DNA of 64,000 nt, from positions 248,001 to 312,000 of the forward strand of contig JAVCCK010000010.1 in NCBI GenBank assembly GCA_030765525.1. The letters are read 5' to 3'. Position 1 is the stretch's first letter, and each line of letters starts with the position of its first letter. The position numbers and the translations under genes were made by a program. Of this stretch, positions 26,672 through 33,229 are shown piece after piece. Source of the DNA: Candidatus Lernaella stagnicola (GTDB taxonomy: Bacteria; Lernaellota; Lernaellaia; Lernaellales; Lernaellaceae). The notes beneath the pieces are model-generated. The model made no database searches and was not told the DNA's origin. It saw only the letters and a list, made by a program, of their open reading frames with translations.

Positions 26672-27286
26672 ATGACCTTTGCCGAAGCCTTCGCCTTGCA
26701 CGGGCCCGCCGCGGGTTTGCCGCCGGAGTCCGCAGAGCCCCTCGGCACCTGGCACCGCATGCTCACGCGCTGGAATCGCAAGACAAACCTGACGCGGGTG
26801 ATCGCGCCGGAGGCGGCGCTCATCTATCACGTGCTCGATAGCCTGCCGCTGACGCGGGCGATACCGGCCGGCGCGGCGCTTTTGGATGTTGGGTCCGGCC
26901 CGGGTGTGCCGGGTTTGATCGTGGCGATTCTGCGGCCCGACGTGCACGTGACTTGTGCCGAGAGCGTTTCGAAAAAGGCCGCGTTTCTCGTGCAGGTGCG
27001 CGGCGCGCTGCAACTGGCCAACGTGCAAATCGAAAACGGCCGCGCCGAGAAACTTGACACCGCCTTCGATTGGATCGCCGCGCGCGCGGTGGCCGAGCCG
27101 GCGAAGCTGGCCGACGAATTCGGGCACTTGCTCAATCCGGGTGGCGTACTGGCGCTGTTTTTGGCGGCGACCGCCGCGCCTTCCCTGCCGGAGGACTTTA
27201 CCGCCGTGAAAACAGTGGACTACGAGTTGCCGGGCGGCTTCGGCCACCGGCGGCTGGTGTTGGTTGCGCGGACAGAAAGCGAATAA
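26672..27286 (+). CDS. rsmG: 16S rRNA (guanine-527-N7)-methyltransferase
   Basis: I prefer the ATG at 26672, 7 bases after AGGGAGAGG, over the ATG at 26666 that is nearly on top of the ribosome site; length is 204. Family signatures include WNRKTNLTRV, HVLDSLPL, LLDVGSGPGVPGLIVAI with the SAM-binding glycines, and GFGHRRLVLVART at the end. The enzyme methylates G527 in 16S rRNA. Two degraded copies of its 3' portion lie downstream (29400-29480, 32640-32735). parA, which normally follows rsmG in this gene order, is about 9.7 kb away. Confidence 0.95.
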   Translation: MTFAEAFALHGPAAGLPPESAEPLGTWHRMLTRWNRKTNLTRVIAPEAALIYHVLDSLPLTRAIPAGAALLDVGSGPGVPGLIVAILRPDVHVTCAESVSKKAAFLVQVRGALQLANVQIENGRAEKLDTAFDWIAARAVAEPAKLADEFGHLLNPGGVLALFLAATAAPSLPEDFTAVKTVDYELPGGFGHRRLVLVARTESE

Positions 27287-27498
27287 TTAAGTATCGTGTC
27301 CCGCTATTTCCCATTTCCGCGATTCTGGGCGATCACGATGTCGTTGACGGCATGCCCCCATCCCGCTTTGTTTCACGCCTCACTCAACTCATGGAGAGCG
27401 CCTACGGCTTGTCTTGTCAGTAAGCGATCGGGGGCTGGTGTTGGCCACGCTCGGTAGCGTCGGGTAATCGCCGATGGGGCGGCCGAACGCTGGAATTT
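27287..27498. repeat. Intergenic region bounded by GTGTCCC-type motifs
   Basis: Just after the rsmG stop, TAATTAAGTATCGTGTCCCG begins at about 27286, and at about 27500 a related TACTGTCCCCGGAATTTCCC occurs at the end of the neighbouring minus gene. Versions of the first motif recur at about 29482 and 32729 after rsmG debris. A parS-like half-site GTTTCACG lies near 27371 but lacks the second half. No gene is supported. Confidence 0.4.
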
Positions 27499-28251
27499 CT
27501 ATATACTGTCCCCGGAATTTCCCAGTGCGTTGATTATCTGTGCCATTCCCTGCCCAGCGTACTCTCCCCGGAACTCCTTTTCGGCTAGAGTAATAATCGC
27601 AGCTAAAAGCTCGTCCATTTTTATGGTTTCGGGCATATAACACTCATCCTTGTACTCCTGTAGTGCAGTTTCCAACTCTCCTGGTAAAACACCTTTCTTA
27701 TACGTAACCGTGATTTTATCAGCTATTGTGGTGAAGTTACTTTCATCGAACATTCGACTAAGGAGAATAATGAGATTCGTTGCAGTTTGAAGGTTAGTGG
27801 AAACAGCGATGCTTAACTTTTTCGATACTCGAATTAAAGGAACAAGGTCAGACAGTGCAATTCCTTTATCTGCGGCGAATCTGATTCCCTCGGACAGTTT
27901 AATTGGGTCATATGAATACCCCTTCTGGCATTCTTTTTGTATTCTGAACATTTCTTTTTTTGACACACCATCATAATGCACTTGTGCTGTAACCAAGTTT
28001 TCTTCTACGGCAACGTATTGTTTGGCCGTATAAATCAGGACAAGAAAAACGACTGCCACGACTAGTATTACCAGGGAGACAGCGGTGAATCCGTTTATCG
28101 CCATTGAAACCGATATGAGGTTGCATGCAAGTACGGTTATTGGGAAAGCCTTGAATGGCGACCTCTTAATCCAACCATAGATGCTTGCGATCGCACTGAT
28201 GACATTTATTACAAATATAATTTCGACCAAAAAGAGACCCCTTCGTTGCAT
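27499..28251 (-). CDS. Unknown two-helix membrane protein, AT-rich
   Basis: 250 residues. Two or three hydrophobic segments occupy residues 5-80 (LFLVEIIFVINVISAIASIY and AVSLVILVVAVVFLVLIYTA). A soluble domain follows with KEMFRIQKECQKGYSYDPIK, FAADKGIALSDLVPLIRVSK and ECYMPETIKMDELLAAII. Base composition is visibly AT-richer than the core genes on either side, suggesting acquisition. Family not recognised. The soluble domain is predicted helical and could be a regulatory or scaffold module. Confidence 0.65.
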   Translation of the reverse strand: MQRRGLFLVEIIFVINVISAIASIYGWIKRSPFKAFPITVLACNLISVSMAINGFTAVSLVILVVAVVFLVLIYTAKQYVAVEENLVTAQVHYDGVSKKEMFRIQKECQKGYSYDPIKLSEGIRFAADKGIALSDLVPLIRVSKKLSIAVSTNLQTATNLIILLSRMFDESNFTTIADKITVTYKKGVLPGELETALQEYKDECYMPETIKMDELLAAIITLAEKEFRGEYAGQGMAQIINALGNSGDSI

Positions 28252-28492
28252 TATACCCTTTTTACCAGATAATTACCAGCAATAATTTAAGGAACATCCA
28301 TAACCGCGTGAGTCAAGGGCCTTCGTCGAAAGCCTTTTCTATGTTGTGCGTGCGTGCGTGCACAGACACCCATTCGCACCGAGTTCCAAGGTATGGGAAG
28401 CAATTCGCGATGTGAGACGCCCATTCAGCATAACGGCGCGAGCGACGTGTCGTCCGCCGTCGATTATAACTCCGGCGTGAGAAATTTCTTTT
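28252..28492. other. Intergenic region with a TGCG microsatellite
   Basis: This 241-base stretch has no supported gene. A short (TGCG)n tract lies near 28345-28362. The promoter for the AT-rich membrane protein presumably lies at its left side; no clear -35/-10 pair was identified. Confidence 0.4.
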
Positions 28493-29236
28493 CTAGTCCG
28501 TGAAATCATACGTCCTATCGCCCTTGGCATGCCGTACAGTGAATGTGTAGCCGCTCGAGGTGCAGACACCAAAATCGAAAGTCACGCCCGGATCATCAGT
28601 AAGGTTTTTGTCCCAGGCGAGCAGATCGCCCAAGTTATCAGCATACGTTGCATTGTTCACGTCTCCGCTGTTCTGGTAATACAACTCCTGGACGATTTTT
28701 GCGTTGTACCCCGCGCTCTGAGCCGAAGCGTTATAAGCCTTGCCGCGGAGTTGCACAAAGTTTGGAATCGCGATTAGCGCCAAGAGACCCACCGGCAATA
28801 TCGCACATTGAATCCACCCGATGATAATGCCGGCGGTTGCCCAGCCGCGGCCTTCATACTGCTGCGGATTGTCGTCAATCAGGCGGCGCGCCTTGTAGCC
28901 GAGTATTAGCCCGACGATTCCCAGCATAAAGCACGAGACCATTCCGACGACGCTGCAAACAAATGACCCGATGGCCAAACCCGATGTGGTCCTTGGTCGG
29001 CCCGGCACGTAGCCGGTCGGCGGTGAATAGGAACCCGACGCCCCTGGTTGCTCCGCCGCTGCGGAAGACGGTGCCACAATGGGTCGTGCCAGAATGTCTT
29101 TCGCCGTTCGCCAAGCGTTTGCCGTGTGGTCATAAACAGCGGTGTTCGCTTGGATCTGGCCTGCCCGCATCATTTCTGCTAGGGCCGCAATGTCCCGTAC
29201 GGGAATATCCTTATCGCCCAATCTTACTGTAAACAT
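28493..29236 (-). CDS. GYF-like / DUF4190 / pilin-like fusion protein, copy A
   Basis: 247 residues. Residues 1-50 (MFTVRLGDKDIPVRDIAALA onward) resemble the GYF_2-type module found at the start of many bacterial membrane proteins. A Pro/Ala/Ser linker leads to a DUF4190 hairpin of two helices (GSFVCSVVGMVSCFMLGIVG and then GWATAGIIIGWIQCAILPVG) separated by YKARRLIDDNPQQYEG. The second helix runs directly into ALIAIPNFVQLRGKAYNASA, QELYYQNSGDVNNATYADNL and SGYTFTVRHAKGD, a pattern like the extracellular part of type IV pilins and pseudopilins. The fold call for the last part is inference. A close paralogue lies at 31700-32482. Confidence 0.78.
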   Translation of the reverse strand: MFTVRLGDKDIPVRDIAALAEMMRAGQIQANTAVYDHTANAWRTAKDILARPIVAPSSAAAEQPGASGSYSPPTGYVPGRPRTTSGLAIGSFVCSVVGMVSCFMLGIVGLILGYKARRLIDDNPQQYEGRGWATAGIIIGWIQCAILPVGLLALIAIPNFVQLRGKAYNASAQSAGYNAKIVQELYYQNSGDVNNATYADNLGDLLAWDKNLTDDPGVTFDFGVCTSSGYTFTVRHAKGDRTYDFTD

Positions 29237-29584
29237 CGACGACCTCTTCTTAGAAATATGTGTGCCTTATGTATACTTCTTTCTGTTACAAAAGAAAATA
29301 CGTAAACGCCGCTTGCTTTTTCCGGAGCTCGACATTCGTGGAGTCCGAGCGACGCCCTGAGTTCGAGTGTCTTGTCGCGACTTGTCTTTCTGCGCACTGC
29401 GGCGGGCCAACGTGCGGATCGAAAACGGCCGTGCTGCCGCTTCGGCGGCTGGTGTTGATCACGCGGGCAGAAGGCGATTAATTAAGTATGGTGTCTCCAT
29501 AATTACCCATAATTAGGATTTCATTGCCGGATGAGTTTTAGCAAGCGACAGACGGGATTTCGCTTGGTCTAATCTTCCGCTAAC
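29237..29584. other. Duplicated non-coding segment with rsmG remnant, copy A
   Basis: The bases to the right of the copy A start are matched at 32483-32785 next to copy B, showing segmental duplication. Near 29405-29440 a piece translates to ANVRIENGRA, matching rsmG ANVQIENGRA; near 29445-29481 another frame gives RRLVLITRAEGD and stop, matching the rsmG end RRLVLVARTESE. About 150 bases between them are missing. A GTATGGTGTCTCC motif follows at about 29488. No intact gene. Confidence 0.75.
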
Positions 29585-29720
29585 TCAGCAGCCGCAGCAG
29601 CTGTCGTCATCATCGTCGTCGTCGTCGTCGCCGCCGTTGTCGTCATCGTCGTCGTCGGTGGTGGTGTCGTCGTCAACGTTGTCGGTATCGTCGTCGTCGT
29701 CCAAATTGACGTCGTCGGCG
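29585..29720 (-). repeat. Acidic C-terminal tail with SCCGC end
   Basis: GAC/GAT-rich DNA encodes about 40 residues of mainly Asp with Asn, Thr and Gly, closing with Ser-Cys-Cys-Gly-Cys. This parallels the tail of the FG-GAP protein at 5242. Confidence 0.85.
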
Positions 29721-31066
29721 TCGTTGACGCCGTTGATGTAGCCGAAGGAAATGCGCATGAAGGTGCCGGCGGGATGGTGGAGGACGAAAATGGGGTCGCT
29801 AATTTGCTGGTCGGCGGTGGTCCAACCGAAGTACGCTGCGCCCTGGGGCGGAAACTGGTCGAGTTGAAGCAGCAGGACGTCGGTTTCGCTGGACTGCACC
29901 AGGATGTCCGAGCCCTCCGTGTAGGTCGTCACTTGATCCCAGGGCTGGACCGTGCCGTTGCACTGATCGGTGTACCAGAAAAACGAAGTGATCAGCGAGT
30001 CGGCCACCGCGGCGTCTTGGAAGCAATGATTGGCGGTGTAAAAATAGGGCGTGAAGGTCTGCGCCTCGTCGAGAATCATCGTACCGGTGCACACCGCCTG
30101 GCCGTCGGCGACCTCGAACATCATCTGTCCAACCCCGTTCATGAGCTGGTCTAGCCCGATCATCTCGTTGACGAAGCAGTTCGGATCGAGGTAGCAATCG
30201 CCTTCCTTGGTCGACTGGGGCGTCAGCGAGAATTGCCGCAGGCCATAGCTGATTTTGTCGACCGTCACGTCCGGCGGGGTTTTCGACGCGGTGACAACCT
30301 CCAGAAATACGAGGTCGCCCGCGGTGATCGGTCCCCAGAAATCGACGGTTGTGGCGGTCCGGGACGGTTCGACGGTTTTGCCGAAAGCGGCGGTCGGGTC
30401 GCCGTAAACGATGACCGCATCGGCGGGATTGATGTTAAAGCGCGTGAAGTGCAGGCGCAATGTTTTGGCCTGTGGGGCGCGCAGGGCAATGCGCCAGGAA
30501 GTGAGGCCCTGTCCGTTGTCGAGGTGTTCCCAAAGGTCCGGCTCGAAGGTGGGAACTGCAACGTGCACGCCGGTCATTTGGCGTTTGATGTTGGCGCGGG
30601 ACATTTCCGCGAATTTGCGCTGCGCGGCGTCGACGGCGTCGTCGGTGAGCACGACCGTATGCCCCGGTTGGGCGGGAAGCTGCATGGTCAGGCCGGGCGA
30701 AGTGACGGCTTCGTTCGGTTGCGCCAGGGCGTCGGGCATTATCGCCGCGTCTACTTCATGGTCGCCGGCGGCTTTGCCGCTTCCCAGGTAGTCGGAAAGC
30801 CCCAAATTCCACGATTTGCCGAACTGGCCGTAGAGGTCGTAGTAGTTGGGATCGTTCAACGGCACGTCGCAAGAGGCGTTGCCGCCGGTGAGCTGACCGG
30901 TGATCTGGCCGTCACCGTTAAGCAAGGCGGAGCCCGAGGAGCCGCCCTCGGTCGAACTATCGGTGTAAATGACCGACCACCAATTGAGTTCCTGCGCCAT
31001 GGCGGCGCCGGCGACGGCGACGATCGCCACGATGGCGATAAATAAGGTTAAGACGTTCCGGTACAT
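29585..31066 (-). CDS. Secreted lysyl-endopeptidase-like serine protease with permuted catalytic segments and C-terminal Cys tag
   Basis: 493 residues. After the signal peptide (residues 1-25) comes NWWSVIYTDSSTEGGSSGSA, GQLTGGNASC and YYDLYGQFGKSWN, which match the C-terminal, Ser-bearing part of lysyl endopeptidases (Ser44). A propeptide-like region fills about 100-285. Then follow the N-terminal, His/Asp-bearing parts: GDCYLDPNC, AVCTGTM, YFYTANHCFQ (His347), ETDVLLLQL (Asp396), and FVLHHPAGTFMRIS. The order of the two halves is therefore reversed. Cys66, 291, 297, 326, 348 and 369 align with the six Cys that form three disulfides in Achromobacter protease I. The tail is Asp/Thr-rich and ends SCCGC. 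Probably secreted and tethered or sorted; activity is untested. Confidence 0.85.
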   Translation of the reverse strand: MYRNVLTLFIAIVAIVAVAGAAMAQELNWWSVIYTDSSTEGGSSGSALLNGDGQITGQLTGGNASCDVPLNDPNYYDLYGQFGKSWNLGLSDYLGSGKAAGDHEVDAAIMPDALAQPNEAVTSPGLTMQLPAQPGHTVVLTDDAVDAAQRKFAEMSRANIKRQMTGVHVAVPTFEPDLWEHLDNGQGLTSWRIALRAPQAKTLRLHFTRFNINPADAVIVYGDPTAAFGKTVEPSRTATTVDFWGPITAGDLVFLEVVTASKTPPDVTVDKISYGLRQFSLTPQSTKEGDCYLDPNCFVNEMIGLDQLMNGVGQMMFEVADGQAVCTGTMILDEAQTFTPYFYTANHCFQDAAVADSLITSFFWYTDQCNGTVQPWDQVTTYTEGSDILVQSSETDVLLLQLDQFPPQGAAYFGWTTADQQISDPIFVLHHPAGTFMRISFGYINGVNDADDVNLDDDDDTDNVDDDTTTDDDDDDNGGDDDDDDDDDSCCGC

Positions 31067-31332
31067 GAATTCCTCCTTCGCTGGGAATGGACGAGACGGA
31101 CTTTGGGGCGTAATTTTATAACGATCTCTCCGACTCGTTTATCGGCAGCATATACAGGCGCCGCCGAGAGGTGCTTTCCTATTGAAGTTCAGCATAGTTC
31201 ATCCGTCATTTCGGGTCAACTTTTCATGTTGGAACAGCATCCAGATCGGACTGCCCCCACAAACAGAGCCCAGCGATCGTGGTGGATTCGGGCTCGCTTA
31301 TCAGGGGGCACGTGGCAAGAAGGACGAATGTG
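31067..31332. other. Non-coding region upstream of the permuted protease
   Basis: The protease promoter should lie at the left side, on the minus strand. A GGAGGAATTC ribosome site precedes its ATG at 31066. The rest of the segment has only short overlapping ORFs without family resemblance. Confidence 0.4.
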
Positions 31333-31404
31333 GACCGGGCGATTCGGACGCTGCGGCAGGTTGAGGTGCTGCAAGCCAAGGGCGCGACGGTGGCCGAGGC
31401 CATC
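31333..31404 (+). mobile_element. IS3-family orfA fragment
   Basis: A short reading frame contains DRAIRTLRQVEVLQAKGATV then AEAI, matching the helix-turn-helix start of IS3-family OrfA transposases, which normally continues with the YYRWR motif. That continuation is absent, so only about 24 codons remain. No inverted repeats were found. Confidence 0.6.
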
Positions 31405-31699
31405 ATATCGTGTGCCGTCGGGTTCGGAGCTTCGATCCTTCGCCAACGGCAACAGGGTGTCGAACCAACAGAATCAGTGGTGCCTTAACTGGGTGCAGGT
31501 TACGGGCGCGAAACGACAATCGGGCGTCGGAAGACACTGGTGATGCACGCAACCATGAGCCACGATCAGAAACGGCGGGAAAAGCGCGAACGAACACCCG
31601 CAAACCTGTTGGCCGTCGTGGCCGGGCCCAAGGGCAAGTCCACCGAAAAGCTAGTCGGGCGCGCCCTGGCCGGGGCGGCCGCCGTAAAAAAGCTCTTTT
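31405..31699. other. Degenerate region with one short ORF
   Basis: A 55-codon plus-strand ORF at 31543-31710 (MHATMSHDQKRREKRE onward, basic and Ala-rich at the end) overlaps the stop of GYF copy B on the other strand. It resembles no family I know and may be a leftover. No other gene is supported. Confidence 0.3.
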
Positions 31700-32482
31700 C
31701 TAGTGCGTGAAATCATATGTTTCATCGCCCTTGGCATGCTGCACAGTGAATGTGTAGCCATCCGAATTGCAGACACCGAAAGCGAAAGTCACGTCCGGAT
31801 CGTCAGTAAGGTTATTGTCCCAAGCGAGCAGATCGCCCAAGTTATCGGCATACGTTGCATTGTTCACGTCTCCGCTGTTCTGGTAATACAACAACTGGGC
31901 GTTTCTTGCGTGGTACCCCACGCTCTGAGCCGAAGCGTTATAAGCCTTGCCACGGAGTTGCACAACGTTTGGAATATGGATTAGCATCAAGATTACCACC
32001 GGAAATATGACACATTGAATCCACCCGAGAATGATGGCGGCGGTTGCGAAGCGGCGGCCTTCGTACTGCTGCGGATTGTCGTCAATCAGGCGGCGCGCCT
32101 TGTAGCCGAGTATTATCCCGAAAATTCCAAGCAGAAAGCCCGAGACCATTCCGACGATGCTGCAAACAAATGCCACAATGGCCAAAACCGGTGTGGTCTT
32201 TGGTCGGCCCGGCACGTAGCCGGTCGATAGGCCGGGAACGCCGGTCGGCGATGAATAGGAACCCGACGCCTCTGTTTGCTCCGCCGCTACGGAAGGCGAT
32301 GCCCCCGAGACAGCCGGCGCCACAATGGGGGGTACCACAATGTCTTCCGCCCTTCGCCAAGTGTTTGCTGTGTTGTCATATACAGCGGTGTTCGCCCGAA
32401 TCCGGCCTGCCTGCATCATTTCTGCTAGGGCCGCAATGTCCCGTACGGGAATATCCTTATCACCCAATCTTACCGTAAACAT
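31700..32482 (-). CDS. GYF-like / DUF4190 / pilin-like fusion protein, copy B
   Basis: 260 residues with the same three-part layout as copy A: MFTVRLGDKDIPVRDIAALA, the DUF4190 pair of helices (AIVAFVCSIVGMVSGFLLGI and FATAAIILGWIQCVIFPVVI), then IHIPNVVQLRGKAYNASAQS and YTFTVQHAKGDETYDF. The linker is 13 residues longer, adding PGLSTGYVPGRP-like sequence. Most differences from copy A are in the linker and second helix, while the pilin-like part is strongly conserved, which suggests selection. It is followed on its right by the same rsmG debris as copy A. Confidence 0.78.
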   Translation of the reverse strand: MFTVRLGDKDIPVRDIAALAEMMQAGRIRANTAVYDNTANTWRRAEDIVVPPIVAPAVSGASPSVAAEQTEASGSYSSPTGVPGLSTGYVPGRPKTTPVLAIVAFVCSIVGMVSGFLLGIFGIILGYKARRLIDDNPQQYEGRRFATAAIILGWIQCVIFPVVILMLIHIPNVVQLRGKAYNASAQSVGYHARNAQLLYYQNSGDVNNATYADNLGDLLAWDNNLTDDPDVTFAFGVCNSDGYTFTVQHAKGDETYDFTH

Positions 32483-32785
32483 CGATGACCTCTTCTTAGA
32501 AGTATGTGTGCCTCATGTATACCCCATTATATCATAAAAGAGAACACGTAGGTGCCGCTTGCCTTTTCCGGAGCTCGACATTCGTCGAGTCCGAGCGACA
32601 CCCTGAGTTCGAGTGTCTTATCGTAATTTGTCTTTCTGCGCACTCCGGCGGGCTAACGTGCGGATCGAAAACGGGCGTGCTGTCGCCGGGGGCTGGTGTT
32701 GATCACGCGGGCAGAAGGCGACCAATTAAGTGTGGTGTACCCTTAATTAGAATGATCGGAGGAATTCAGGGAACTATCGCAATCT
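32483..32785. other. Duplicated non-coding segment with rsmG remnant, copy B
   Basis: This matches 29237-29500 base for base over most of its length. It carries the ANVRIENGRA piece near 32655-32685 and the end-of-rsmG piece, GGCTGGTGTTGATCACGCGG, near 32692, then AATTAAGTGTGGTGTACCC. The two rsmG pieces are closer together than in copy A, indicating separate decay. Confidence 0.7.
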
Positions 32786-33016
32786 TTATTCCAGCTTCCA
32801 CTTGATTTGGAATTCGATTTCCTCGTCCTTGGAGCCGCGTTCGTGCTCGATGTTGACGATCGCCCGTACCGGAACGTAGATGCGCCGACCGGCGATCTGT
32901 ATCCTGAATTCTTCGTCGTTCTCCAGCGCGTCGGCGAGGCGGCGCAGCTTTTCGATAAACTGTTTTTTCGGATAGGTCTTTTCGACATCTCTTTTCCGTT
33001 TACGCGCGGTCGCCAT
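32786..33016 (-). CDS. amphi-Trp domain protein
   Basis: 76 residues: a basic N-terminus (MATARKRKRDVEKTYPKK) then FIEKLRRLADALENDEEFRI, IAGRRIYVPVRA and a final EIEFQIKWKLE. This matches the small amphi-Trp domain family, in which the conserved late Trp gives the name. Function is unknown in characterised organisms. It is cytoplasmic by sequence. The ATG at 33016 has a GGAACG site just upstream. Confidence 0.8.
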   Translation of the reverse strand: MATARKRKRDVEKTYPKKQFIEKLRRLADALENDEEFRIQIAGRRIYVPVRAIVNIEHERGSKDEEIEFQIKWKLE

Positions 33017-33094
33017 AGGCGTTCCTTTCCGGTTGTCGCTAACTCCCGTTTTCTATACCAAACTTTAGGCCGTTCGGGGAGACGGTGTTGAAAA

Positions 33095-33160
33095 CGTCGG
33101 CGGGCTGCCTCCCCGCGCCTTGTGGGAGAGGGGCCGGGGGTGAGGGCGAAACGCCGGCGA
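33095..33160. repeat. GGGAGAGGGGCCGGGGGTGAGGG-type dispersed repeat motif
   Basis: The stretch contains CTCCCCGCGCCTTGTGGGAG, which can fold, then GAGGGGCCGGGGGTGAGGGC. This motif is widespread in intergenic DNA of many bacteria and is often associated with REP-like elements. It lies just upstream of the glycosidase-like gene. Confidence 0.35.
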
Positions 33161-33229
33161 TTTGACCGGATGTTCAAAAACCGCGACGATGCCCGTGCCG
33201 TAATAGGACCTCGGGATGGGGAGGGTATA

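Noticed and set aside
27365-27385. parS site near rsmG
   Set aside because: Only the half GTTTCACG matches; the palindromic second half is absent. A similar half near 19628 is inside a gene remnant.
31279-31488. Intact transposase gene
   Set aside because: Only about 24 codons match IS3 OrfA; the conserved continuation and any orfB are missing.
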